Below are positions 22,384-33,490 of a stretch of DNA of 64,000 nt, in pieces. Each line of letters opens with the position of its first letter. The stretch's first letter is position 1. The stretch comes from Clitoria ternatea (taxonomy: Eukaryota > Streptophyta > Magnoliopsida > Fabales > Fabaceae). The translations under genes were made by a program, and so were the position numbers. Below the pieces are notes generated by a model, which did no database searches, was not told where the DNA came from, and saw only the letters and a program-made list of their open reading frames with translations. The DNA is taken from contig CM075675.1 in NCBI GenBank assembly GCA_037962975.1, forward strand, positions 7,636,001-7,700,000, given 5' to 3'.

Positions 22384-22770
22384 TGTTTTCTTTTTGAAAG
22401 GATTTTGAAATCTATTTTATTTTTAAGGGTCGGCCATCCCGTCACGATCCCGGTCGCGACACATACCCGACACTCAACCCTCTGTTCCACCAACTCCTCC
22501 ATGGATGACGTAGGGGCGGGAGCACCATAAAAGCTCCGGAGGCCTGTGAAATGTGAATGGTTAGAAAATGATAGGTTAATACAAAACAAAAAGAAAAGAT
22601 ACAAAGTTAAACTTACTGTGACCTTGACTAGCAGTACGCACCCTTGCTCTGGTCTCCCGATGGTGGTAGTCAAAATGTCCTACCTACCATAGGCAACGAA
22701 AGATCTTTAGTTTGATTGTTCAACCAAGGAATCCTGCAACCAAACAAGAGTAAGGGTTGTTTGGGTTGAA
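22384..22770 (-). other. Unassigned fragment, possible spliced coding remnant on the minus strand
   Basis: About 22384-22465 still looks like Ogre leader (GGTCGCGACA near 22450). Then on the minus strand a stretch encoding ...YGAPAPTSSMEELVEQRVE (about 22468-22540) is preceded by a TTTCACAG acceptor-like site and, further upstream, a CACAGTAAGTTT donor-like site. This suggests two exons of some transposon or gene, cut at the Ogre boundary. I do not recognise the family. Confidence 0.3.
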
Positions 22771-22788
22771 AAGATAAAATTTCTTAAA

Positions 22789-24660
22789 CACATAAATCTG
22801 AATCACCTCAATATTCTCTAACAAGATCTCAAGACTTAAACACATTAAATAGAGAATTACCTTTTGAAATAGATAAAAATTGGATTCGATAAGATTTTAA
22901 AGCCCCTTATAATAAAGAAAAAAGAGATTGGTACTTTTCTAATTTTTCAAAAGAAAAGACAATAGACTATAAAGAATTATTTTATAAAAATATAGAGGAA
23001 AATGAGTTAAATAGATATTTTTTTGATTGTTTTACTTATTACTGTCAAGAGAATAATATACAAAATCCTTTTATAATAACCAAAACAATACAACCCTTAA
23101 CTAAAATCACTAGTACATGGAAAATTATTAATAATAAAAATATTGAGTCTGAATATCCTCTAATGGAAGGAATAAAAAATTTAGCTTCCAAAAATCTTGA
23201 AATAGAAGCCACTCCTTATAAGTATATAGATAATGAAGAAGCACCTATAGAAAAGAAAGATATAAAGAAAATTCATTAACAACTAAACTTTTCAAATACT
23301 ATATTAGACACTAAGTAAACAATTAGTAAGAATAGAAAATAAATTAGATAATAATAATAATAATAGCTCAAAACCTTCTTTGGAAAGTCCTATTTACAAA
23401 TTTAATAACATACCACAAAAAATCTAAATTATCTAAGACTTAAAACTAATTTTGAAATAGATATAGAAGAAATCAAAGAAAACTTAAAAAAGATAAACAT
23501 TGGAAACTCTGTTAATGTATTAGAAAAAGATAATTTTACTCTAAACAAAATAAGAGGTCAACCTTAAAATTACATTGTATTAAGGAAATACTATCCAAAA
23601 CCAACCTTTGGTGATGTACAATTTGATGAAAAAAGAGAATTAACTAATGTAAACTATTCAAGACATGATATTTTAGAATTGAATATGGATGTATTAAGTC
23701 AAGAAATTATTCTAGATGTAGTAACCGACATGACTATGTGTGCGACTACATATAAAACAAAAAGAATGTCTGAAATAGATGCTACAATATTATTAATTCA
23801 AGGGTTTACTGGACAGCTAAAAGGATGGTGGGATAATTTATTAACTCCTCCTGAAAGAAGTATGATACTTGATAGTATAAAAAGTAAAAATAATGAATCT
23901 GATGCTGTAGCTATATTAGCGTATTCTATTATTAAAAGTTTTATAGGAGATCCACATATGTTTAAAGATAGACTTTTGACATAATTAACAAATTTTCATT
24001 GCCTAACTATGTCCAATTATAGATGGTATAAAGATAATTTTTTTAGCAAAAGTAACCATGAGAAAAGATGATAATGGAAGTTTTTGGAAAGAAAAATTTA
24101 TAGCAGGCTTACCTAGACTAATATTTCAGAAAAGATAAAAATAAATTTACAAAAATCTTACAGTCCTGAAGTAAATTATAGAAATCTAACTTATGGATAA
24201 TTACATAATTGCATCGTTGATACTGGAATAAATGTTTGTACTGATTATAAACCGCAAAATAGGATAAGGAAAGAAAGTACTGTAGATAAAAGAGAAGTAG
24301 GAACATTTTGTGCTCAATATGGAATAGAAAATAAAGCAGCTCCTAGCACCCAACGAAAAAGAAGAAAAAGAAAAAAGAAACAACAAGCACAAAGAACTAA
24401 TGGATATGTAAAAACTAATAACGGAAAAACTATAATAAAAATCCAATTCCACAAAATCAACCTACAAAAATAGCTCCTAAGAAAAACAATAACACTCAAA
24501 GAAAAAGAACAGTTACTTGTTAGAAATGTAGAAGGAAATGTCATATTGCCAAAAACTGTAGAGTACAAGAAAAAATAAATGCTTTAGAAATAGATGAAAA
24601 ACTAAAAGAAAGCTTATTAAATGTTTTAATTAATTCTGAACCTGGAGGATACTGAATCAG
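22789..24660 (+). pseudogene. Pararetrovirus capsid-like region of ORF1
   Basis: A lysine- and asparagine-rich product is readable in pieces over several frames. Segments include FSNFSKEKTIDYKELFYKN (near 22935-22990), GWWDNLL in a 101-residue open piece at 23679-23984, a basic stretch RKRRKRKKKQQ (about 24356-24390), and a CCHC finger with KCRRKCHIAKNCR (about 24526-24565). The first Cys of the finger is followed by a TAG. Lys-rich tracts before a CCHC finger are typical of caulimovirid coat proteins, which form the virion and bind nucleic acid. At least five stops interrupt it. Confidence 0.7.
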
Positions 24661-25493
24661 AAGAAAACATAGAATCTGAAAATGAAATAAACCAATTAAA
24701 TCAAACTTCTTCTGAAGAAGAATTAGAGGAAGAAGAAGACAATTATTGCTTAGGTCCAGGATTATGTTCTTGTTCAAACTGTCTAACGGTTAATATGATA
24801 ACTAAAGATCAAACATCTACTTTAATATCAATAGCTGACAAAATGGAAGAATCTTCACTAAAAATTGAATTTTTACATCAACTAAATGATTTAATCATAA
24901 AAGAAGAACAAAATAAAGCTTAAACCATAGAAGCAACAGAAATAAAAGACATTTTAAAGCGATTTAAATAACCCACTAGTTTAGTAACCATTAAAGATTT
25001 GCAACACGAAATAAAAGAATTAAAAAGAGAAATTCTAGAATTAAAACAAAATGACATTTCCCTAGAATACATAATTATACAATTAGAAGGAAAGAAATTA
25101 ATTGAAGCACAAGAAAAGCCCAAAGAAAATAACAATGGCGAATCAAGTGAAAGTTATATAAATTTACTAAGTCTTGTAACCTCACATAAATGGTTGGTAG
25201 AAATTTTATTAGTAATAAAAGAAGAAATATTTAACATGATAGTCCTAGTTGATTCTAGAACATATATAAACTGTATTCAAGAAGGACTAATACCTAATAA
25301 ATATTATGAAAAAACAAATGAAGGAGTAAGTAGCGCTAATGGATCAAAAATGAATATTCAATATAAACTATCAAATGCAAAGATATGTAAAAATAAAATA
25401 TGCTATCAAACTTCTTTTGTATTAGTAAAAAATATGACCACTCCTTTAATATTAGGAACTCCAATGGTCAAGAAAATTTCTTTGAATTTATAA
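24661..25493 (+). pseudogene. Pararetrovirus aspartic protease region
   Basis: The best open piece is 24999-25493. An N-terminal coiled-coil-like segment (IKELKREILELKQNDIS) precedes the protease with IVLVDSRTYINCIQEGLIP and, downstream, PLILGTPMV. Caulimovirid proteases have D-(S/T)-G at the active site; here the third residue is Arg (GGA/GGT type codon replaced by AGA), which should abolish activity. The protease would cut the polyprotein. Confidence 0.75.
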
Positions 25494-27025
25494 AACCTCT
25501 TAGATTAAGAGAACTAAATTTATTAAAAGAAAATTCAATAAAAAGTATAAATCTTTTAGAAAGAAAAATAAACAAATTCAGATTTTAAATAAAGAAATAC
25601 AATATAAAAGAATTAAAGAACAATTAAAAAGTCAAAAAATTCAACAAACTATTAAAAATTTTCAAGAAAAAATAGAAAAGAAATTTGCGAAACAAAGCCA
25701 ATAGCTTTTTGGAATAGAAAGAAATATGAAATTGCATTACCATACGAAGATAGTTTTGATGAAACAAAAATACCAACAAACGCTAGGACAATACCAATGA
25801 ATCAATAATATTTAGAATATTATAAAAAGGAAATTCAAGAATATTTAGATAAAGGATTAATCAGACTCTCAAAATCACCTTGGAGTTCTTAAGTTTTTAT
25901 GTAATGAATGTCTCTGAACAAGAAAGAGGAGCTCCAAGATTAGTAATAAATTATAAACCTCTAAATAAAGTATTAAAATGATAAGATATCCATTACCTAA
26001 CAAGTTAGATTTAATTAAAAGATTACATAATGCAACTATATTTTCCAAATTTGATATGAAATCTGGTTATTACCAAATCTCTGTAAAAGAAGAAGATAGA
26101 TACAAAACAACTTTTGTAGTCCCGTTTGGACATTATGAATTGAATGTAATGCCTCAAGGTTTAAAAAACGCTCCAAGTGAATTTCAAAATACAATGAATG
26201 ATATATTTTATCCTTATATGGAATTTTCATTTGTATATTTAGATGATGTTTTAATCTTTTCAAAGAGAATTAATCAACATATTTCTTATTTAGAAAAAAA
26301 ATTATAAAAGATAATGGACTAGTAGTATCAGCAAGAAAAATAAAGTTATTTCAAACAAAAATAAGATTTTTAGGATATAAAATATATGAAGAAACAATTA
26401 CTCCTATACAAAGGTCTTTAGAATTTGCAGATAGATTTCCTAATGAGATTAAAGAAAAAAAACAACTATAAAGGTGTTTAGGATATATTAATTATGTAGC
26501 AGAATTTATGCCTAATATTATAATTACTTGTGCACTTAGACTTAGAAAAGATCCTCCTGTTTGGAATGATCAAATGACTCAAATAGTAATACAAGTAAAA
26601 TCTCTAACTAAGAAGCTTCCTTGTTTAGGAATTCCAAATCCAACAACCTTCTTAATTTTAGAAACTGATGCCTCAGATTTAGGATACGGAGGAGTATTAA
26701 AACAAAGACTTCCTGATTCTTCTAAAGAACAAATGGCATCAAGCCCAACAAAATTATTATAGTTAAAAAAGAAATTTTATCAATATTATTATACATTTTG
26801 AAATTTCAAGATGACTTATTTAGCAAAAAGTTTTTAATTAGAACTGACTGTAAAGCTGCTTTGAGTGTTTCAAATAAAGATGTTCAAAATCTTATTTCTA
26901 AACATATTTTTGCCAAATGGCAATCTTTACTATCTTGTTTTGAATTTGATATTGAACACACAAAAGGAGAGAAAAATACCCTTCCAGATTACTTAACCCG
27001 AGAATTTTTACAGGAACCGTCATGA
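25494..27025 (+). pseudogene. Pararetrovirus reverse transcriptase and RNase H
   Basis: Readable RT motifs include GAPRLVINYKPLNKV (about 25930-25975), ATIFSKFDMKSGYYQI (about 26033-26080), VMPQGLKNAPSEFQ and the catalytic FVYLDDVLIFSK (about 26230-26268). RNase H follows with LETDASDLGYGGVL (about 26659-26700), IRTDCKAALS and HTKGEKNTLPDYLTREF. Stops and frameshifts occur at about 25589, 25824, 25980, 26307, 26470 and 26761. The absence of integrase after RNase H separates it from Gypsy elements. The frame ends at 27025 in TGA, overlapping the next ATG. Confidence 0.85.
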
Positions 27026-27876
27026 GCGATAAAGGTAAAGCCATTTCAAAAGACCAATATGGTTCTCCTAAGAGAGTGTTACCATTGTCTTTTTCCTCAT
27101 CCTTGGTTTCTTTTTCACCTCAAACTCCTCACAAGACTACATCTCAAATAGTACAAACTCCTCCACAAAAACCTCTATACTCCCCCTTCAATATGTCAGT
27201 ACTTTAGTAAAGCCTTCAGATTTAACCAAAAGTGTTCCTTATATAGCCCAGGATGGATATCTTGAAAAACCAGAAAAATTACCCGTCATTATATTAGAGA
27301 AAGATTGGATAAAGATAGATCCTCGAATGCTTGCATGACAATTACTCTCTTCCTATCAATATGTTCCCAAAGACCTAAGAAAAACTCGTATATTTTATGA
27401 GTTTATCTTAGTAGATACCGACTCAATGCAATTAGAGTGTCACTATCAACAAGACAATACTGATATCATTACCTTTTCAAAAATCAAAATTTGTAAACTT
27501 ATCTCTCCTCAAGAATGGGGTACTTCCCTAGTAGTTAGCAAAGAATTTTCAAGAAAATTTGATCCCACTTCATATAATTACTTTGATTATATGGAGGTTG
27601 GTATAACATGTTATATTTAAGGCCATATTCCTATTCATGGTTCATTTGGTTCCGAAGAGGAATTTCTCTAAAACTTCCTAAATGGTTTATTCAATGGTTC
27701 TATGAGATGAGGCCAATCACTCAATTATTCCTAAAACCAGTTCAAGAATTATATCTTTACTTTAAAGAGAAGGCCACTTTTTCCCTGGATATCGATTAAT
27801 TTCTTTTACTGCAAGTCATCAATCACTAGGATATTAAGCTGGGACTATTCAATAAACCCTACCCATGAAACTCTAC

Positions 27877-27884
27877 TTCATTCC
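27877..27884. repeat. Target site duplication TTCATTCC, left copy (hAT MITE)
   Basis: TTCATTCC at 27877-27884 and again at 28414-28421. Eight base pairs is the hallmark of hAT insertions. Confidence 0.92.
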
Positions 27885-28413
27885 TAGGGATGGAAATGGG
27901 CCAGGCCAGGCCAGGCTTTGAAAGGCCTGAGCCTAGCCTACATCAATTTTTCAATGTCTAAGCCTGACCTATTAGTCTGTCATAGGACTTTTTTAAGGCT
28001 TGTTCTGGCCTGTTTAAAAACCTGTTTAAAAGGCCTATTTATAGTGAAACTTTTAAAATGCCAAAACCAACCTAAAAAAATTTGTGTTCTATTCCCTCCT
28101 AATTTTTTAATTGTAAATTTGTAATATTAATTTATATTATATAAATGTAAATATCTAATATATATATATATATATTATTTTATGTTATAAATATATTATA
28201 TATATAACTAATTAACAATTAATCTAATTAAATAGACCGGCCTGTTGGGCTTCAAAGGCTTTTTAGAAAGCCTGTGGCCTGACCTGTTTAGTTAAAAAGG
28301 CCTTTTTAAAAGCCTAAGTCTGGCCTTCTAGCCTAATTAGCCTGGCCTATGTAGGCTTCAAACAAGCTGGGCCATAGGCCCCCGACGGACGGCCTGGCCC
28401 ATTTCCATCCCTA
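27885..28413. mobile_element. hAT-type MITE, 529 bp
   Basis: It has perfect 23-bp terminal inverted repeats starting TAGGGATGGAAATGGGCCAG at both ends and an exact 8-bp target duplication. It has no coding capacity. The interior has an AT-rich centre (28120-28215) between two arms rich in GGCCTG/CAGGCC subterminal motifs, which in hAT elements serve as transposase binding sites. It must be moved in trans by a hAT transposase elsewhere. It lies inside the pararetrovirus ORF2 and is younger than that integration. Confidence 0.93.
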
Positions 28414-28510
28414 TTCATTCCCTCACCAGAACCATTAAAATAAAATGGTGGAGTAAGTTTAATACTGAGATAATTTCTAAAGCAAGAACAGACCAATAGG
28501 AACTACCAGT

Positions 28511-29177
28511 CTCTAAACCTGTCCATCAATAACTAGCCATAACCCAAAAAACTCATTATTTTTAGCCGAGAAGTAAAAGATAATGGCTAAGTTGGCTGTT
28601 GTATCTTCCGAAGAAGAATGGAAGAATAAGATGGAAAAAAATCCCTCTCATCAGAATCTTCCTCATCCTCTTCTCCAAAGAACTTAATCAATTTAGATTT
28701 TTCTCAAGACTTTAAACAACCAAATGAAGACATGTGTTTTGGCATGTTTGATTAAAAATGTTGGCAGAGCATCTCCTAATAGGAAAAACAAGATACAATG
28801 ACTTATAAAAGTTTATCTCAGAAGAATCTCTCAACAGTAACCCAATAGTGAAAGCCTATCCCAAAGAATAATGTGATCTTATCTTTTAGATGTGTAATCT
28901 TATCTGTAACAGTAATCAGTAATATTCGCCATGTAATCTTATCGCCAATAGTTCGATTCTTTGTCTATAAATAAGGGGTATGAAATTCAGTTAAGGCAGA
29001 GCGAAAAATCAGAATAAGCCTATCTACTGAAATTCTCTCCATGTGTAGCTTTCTCCTTGTAAGTTTTCTTATAATACAATTCCGCTTTCAATATTTTACT
29101 TGTCTTTTATATCTCTCTTTTTAATATTTCTTTCAATTTGTTATGAATTCTTGAACAAGCAGTTCATTATCTTCAAA
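28511..29177 (+). promoter_or_regulatory. Pararetrovirus intergenic region with promoter
   Basis: Non-coding region after ORF2. TATAAATAAG at 28966-28975 (context TCTATAAATAAGGGG) is a strong TATA box, resembling the arrangement in caulimovirid transcript promoters. A transcript start would be expected about 30 bp downstream. TGTAATCTTATC repeats three times upstream (about 28868-28945), a possible enhancer-like direct repeat. Confidence 0.6.
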
Positions 29178-29470
29178 CATGAATACTTTTATTACATATT
29201 ATAGTTTCAAAACCAATGACTTCATTAAAGTTCTAATTTTTGATCCCAGCAATATTTTTATCATGTATATTCCTCAATGGAATACTCCTAAATTATCTCA
29301 AACTCAATATATATATGTTTTGTTATAGTGGAAATGGGTAGCTAATAACCTCACTGGAGGTTTAGTAGTTATTTTGGTTACTGGATGCTTATGTTAAAGA
29401 CTTAGTAAATTAAAAGTATATTATGTTATCAACTTATATATTCTACCCATGAACTTTTAGAGAATCGTAT

Positions 29471-29473
<3 letters not shown>
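29178..29473 (+). pseudogene. Short open frame after the viral promoter, possible start of ORF1
   Basis: An ATG at about 29178 opens a frame of about 50 codons (FDPSNIFIMYIPQWNTP), interrupted by TAG near 29327 and then readable again (WVANNLTGGLVVILVTG). By position it could be the N-terminus of the viral polyprotein in a circularly permuted copy. I cannot match it to a movement protein. Confidence 0.35.

Positions 29474-29551
<78 letters not shown>
29474..29551. repeat. (TA)n(GT)n microsatellite
   Basis: About 43 bp of TA repeats (29474-29516) run into 35 bp of GT repeats (29517-29551) at the apparent right border of the pararetrovirus. Confidence 0.95.
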
Positions 29552-29552
<1 letters not shown>

Positions 29553-31960
29553 CTTCCGAATGATCAGATTGGTTTGATAAAATTGGAAAAAATTTTCCTC
29601 ATAATTTTATTAAATGGGTGTTACAAAACTTAGAAATCCTACATTTTAATGTTTGATATGTTTTTCTTATAGTATTCCAAGAAACTAAGATTCTATAGGA
29701 AAGTTTTTTAAGTAATATTTTTATAAAGTTTTTCAATAAAATATTTTCGAGTGAAAATGTGAGAATATTAGTTTCCCATCTTAATTATACTTAAATTTGC
29801 AGCAAAATTTTTACAAAACATGATTTCCAAAAATTAAAAAAGCATTCCCGATACCAAAATGGTCCGTTTAAGTGTTCCCGCTGATAAGACTTGGAATCTT
29901 GTTTTTTATTCTGTTTATACTCAAAACGGTATCAGATTTTGCGTTTCATTTCGATGGTACACTCTTTCTATCTCCAGTATATATTTTACGTGTACCATAC
30001 ATTCTTATAGGATATGGTTTGTTAAACCTCCATATATGTCATCAACACTGCGTGTACAATGTGTTCTTAATGTAACGTTTTTTTAAAACCTTGGTACAAA
30101 CTTGCTAACCCAAGCCACATTTTTGGTCCCGCATATTAAGGACCACTTTAAAACCCACTTGAAATTATAATAAAGAAACAATGTTGAAATCAAGATGATT
30201 TACCCATAACATGATGTATAACAACATTATGACAAAAATCAATAGAGGCGTATCAACTTTTCATGTTTATATGTCCCCATTGGAATCTAACACAAATGAG
30301 ATATATTGGGATCTCACAATATGAATCCCAGCAAGAAATTAGATAACACAACACGAGAACACATGTGAAAGGTCACATTTACATTAAGTCTCCAGTTCTC
30401 AAAATTTCAATGGAAAAAGCCAATTCTCTATTTACGTAATTATATGTAGCTTTCTATACAATTTTTTTTTTGTTATCCAATTGAATATCCCAAAACAAAC
30501 AAAGTAAAGAGAGTTAATTTCCCTGTCTTGTGTGGATTGGCTGACGAGAAATGGGTTTACACAACATGATTGATCAGTTTTATGAGGAACTCATTGAACT
30601 TTGCCTCACGACAACTGGCCCCCTTTATTTTCGCTTTAGCTTTATTTTGTTATCCTATTCACATTTCTATGGCTATATATAAACTAGTTATTGATTAGAA
30701 ATTTCGAGGAGAATGCATAGATCAGTCCAAGTATGGGAAATAATATTATAGATTAATTTTATGATAAAAAATCATTTATTAGTATAATATATTATATTAT
30801 TAGGATAAACCTAAATTACATATATTGAAACTCTATTTTTTATTAATTATTATACTAATAAAAATTATTCTAACCACCATTAAATTTTGTCAGTCGTTAG
30901 AAAAACATAATAAATTGAACTAACAATACCTAATTTTAGTGCATGCGACCCACTCTATCCTTAATGCATTGTACTACTCTTGGTGAGTGATATATATTGA
31001 TACACATAGACTCTCCAAGAGTCTTTCGTCATCAATGTGAGAATATTGCTCACTTAAGAATTCAAAGAAGGCTGACATATATAAGTATGAAAGAATAATA
31101 GGTTTGAATCCCAAAACAACATACAATTTGGTTGCTAGCATAGTCTGATTGATTACAGGCTGATATCTTGGACTTGACAGGATCGGGATGAAATGAAATG
31201 AATGCTTGATTAATCAATGTGAGGTAGGTACATTCTGTTATTTATACGAGTAAACTAACTCTAACCAATCCCTAACTAACTCTTCTATTAATGCCTAATT
31301 ATTTAGGAACTAATACTAATACAACTATCATCCTCTGGGGTACGTTTATCACATTTTGAGATGTGTGTGTATGTGCAGTGAATATTGGTCAAGCCACGCT
31401 AATGAAAACACGATTGGAGTTTCCATCGGATAGGTACACTCGGAGACTGATTAGGAAAATTTGATGCAAACATAAGAAGCCAAGATTATGGGTTATAGCG
31501 TTCGCTTGTGACTCATAAAAATGTGTGAAGCATGACATGAAGCTTAACGTAGTCCTACTTTCGCTTCCTTTTATAAATGAAAAAGGCATAGGAACTAAGA
31601 TTCGAACTATGAGCCACAATTTAAATGTCTTCGTTACATCGCTATATGAATGGAACCCTGATTCAATTAATTACTTCAAATACTTATTGTGAAATTTTAT
31701 AACATTTTTTATGCGAGTTAAAGTATCTCTTGTATTTTTTTTATATAATTTTTTTGTTGTTAAAAAAGAACCGCTATAACTTTAGCTAAAGGAGTTTAGT
31801 ATTTAAATTTCTGAATACAATCTTGAAAAAAATCTGATTCTTAGTTTTAAAAACATAAGTTAAAAAATGATGCTTATGTTCAATACTTTAAATCATTTCT
31901 AATTCATTGTATACATATTATTTATAATACAGTTCTTCAACAATGTGTACGTAAACGAAA
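29552..31960. other. AT-rich sequence without a recognisable gene
   Basis: Only short open frames (none above 76 codons) without family motifs. No LTR boundaries or repeats stand out. It may be the least repeated, host-like intergenic DNA in the window. Confidence 0.5.
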
Positions 31961-31969
31961 ATCTTTGCT

Positions 31970-33490
31970 AAACAGATCGGCAGAAAAATAAAAGTGAACG
32001 TAGAGGACATGGTTGTAAAAACCAAAAAAGTATGAAGGCCTACAGAGGATCTAGAAGAAACATTTGCCGAGCTTAGAAAGCATACTGTGCATCTTAACCC
32101 CGAGAAGTGCTCATTTGGAGTCCAGGGCGGGAAGTTCCTAGGATATATGCTAACACATATAGGCATAGAAGCCAATCCCGATCAATGTCGAGCAATCTTA
32201 GAGATGAGAAGACCCTAGAACATCAAAGAAGTGCAGCGTCTCACAGAGGAGTACAACTTTCTTTTGGTTCCTATCTAAATTTGTAGAGAAATCCATGCCC
32301 TTTTACCAAATTTTGAAGAAAACTGGTACCTTTTAGTAGACCCAGGAATGCCAGAAAGCTTTCAAGAGTTGAAGGCATACCTAGCTTTTCCACCCATTTT
32401 AACTAAACCGACTTAAGGGGCGGAATATCTATTCTCTGGAAAAAAAGCAGTTAGTGTAACCTTAATCTAAGAAGAGGAGTCTATCCAACGTCCAATATAT
32501 TTCACAAGCAAAACATTACAGGGAGCAGAAGTATGATACAAAAGGGTGGAAAAATTTGTATATAACATGGTGATAGCTCTACAAAAGAAGGTTCACCCTA
32601 CCTTTCCTCAAGTGTCTTAACAAAGAACAAGCAGAGTATGTAATGTGAGAACCCCACTCAGGAATCTACGGACACCTTGGGGAAGTACGACCTCTATCAG
32701 CTAGAATCCTCTGAGAAAGATACTTCTGGCCTAAATTTTAGTCAAATTGTTTAGAATTTATCAAGAAATGTGAATACTATAAAAAGAATGCTAACCAGAC
32801 ACACAATCATCCCAAGACGCTACGTGGAATCCTTTTCCTTTGGCCTTTCAATACTTGGAGCATGGAAATCCTTAGACCTTTCCCCCTAGGGAGGGGGCAG
32901 GTGAAGTAGTTGTTGGTGGCAATAGATCTCTTCACGAAGTGGATAGAGGCCAAACCATTCACCATTATATCAGCGTCTAAAGTTCAAAACTTCACATGGA
33001 GAAACATTATATGTAGACACAAGCCTCCACACACCATTATTTCCAACAACATGTGACAGTTTGTAAATGAGAATTTCACCAATTTCTACAAAACCTAGGC
33101 ATAAAGTGAAAGTTTTGTGTCGCTAGAACAACCCTAAATGAATGGCCAAGCGGAGGCTGCAAACAAGGTGATTTTACGAGAGCTGAAGCACAGACTGGGA
33201 AAAGCCAAAGGATGGTGGGAAGCAAAACTACCTAGAGCCTTATAGGCTATCATACGACTCCCTACTCAGCAACTCAAGAAACCCTGTTCTGACTTACGTA
33301 TAGAGCGGATGTTATGATTCCTATAGAGCTCAATGAACCCTCCCTAGAAGACTAGCTTACGATGAGGATGAAAATGATGAAAGAAGAAGAAAGGACCTTG
33401 ATTTTATCTTGGGAGAATGAGACATAGCCTATAATAAAATACAAGCCTTTAAAAACTAATCTGGCTAGAAATTAAACACTATGCTTAAGT
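31970..33490 (+). pseudogene. pol: Decayed Tat-lineage pol: RT end, RNase H, integrase
   Basis: Readable only by changing frame, with many stops. It starts at IGRKIKVNVEDMVVKT (about 31974-32025), where the RT catalytic YVDD has become NVED. Then come HLNPEKCSFGVQGGKFLGYM (about 32090-32150), IEANPDQCRAILEM, KEVQRLT, RPIYFTSKTLQGAEV (RNase H region, about 32487-32535), an integrase core remnant with NIICRHKPPHTIIS (about 33004-33045), and MNGQAEAANKVILRELKHRL (about 33138-33195). These blocks are those of Tat-lineage Gypsy elements. Both ends are abrupt; it is cut at 33497 by the LTR-like composite. Confidence 0.75.

Larger units (their letters stand above)
27022..28510 (+). pseudogene. Pararetrovirus ORF2 (unknown function), interrupted by a MITE
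   Basis: It starts at ATG 27022 in an ATGA overlap with the stop of ORF1, which suggests translation by reinitiation after ORF1. An N-terminal Ser/Pro/Lys-rich part is followed by a conserved-looking region with DWIKIDPRML, LECHYQQDNTD, YNYFDYMEVG, then (next frame) SYSWFIWFRRGISLKLPKWF and FTASHQSLG-type residues. After the MITE (27885-28413) it continues with KWWSKFNTEIISKARTDQ (about 28448-28500). Stops at about 27206, 27337 and 27618 disrupt it. Position and overlap match florendovirus ORF2, whose role is unknown. Confidence 0.6.
22771..29473 (+). mobile_element. Endogenous pararetrovirus (Caulimoviridae, florendovirus-like), decayed
   Basis: In order: capsid-like region with a CCHC finger, aspartic protease, RT, RNase H, a second ORF overlapping the first by ATGA, and an intergenic region with a TATA box. 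There is no LTR, integrase or primer site of retrotransposon type. ORF1 with RT-RNase H last, then a conserved ORF2 of unknown role, is the layout described for florendoviruses. Many stops and frameshifts show an old, inactive copy. The N-terminal movement-protein part is not seen at the left, so the copy starts in the middle of ORF1. The right end abuts a (TA)n microsatellite. I describe it as found and do not reconstruct it. Confidence 0.82.
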
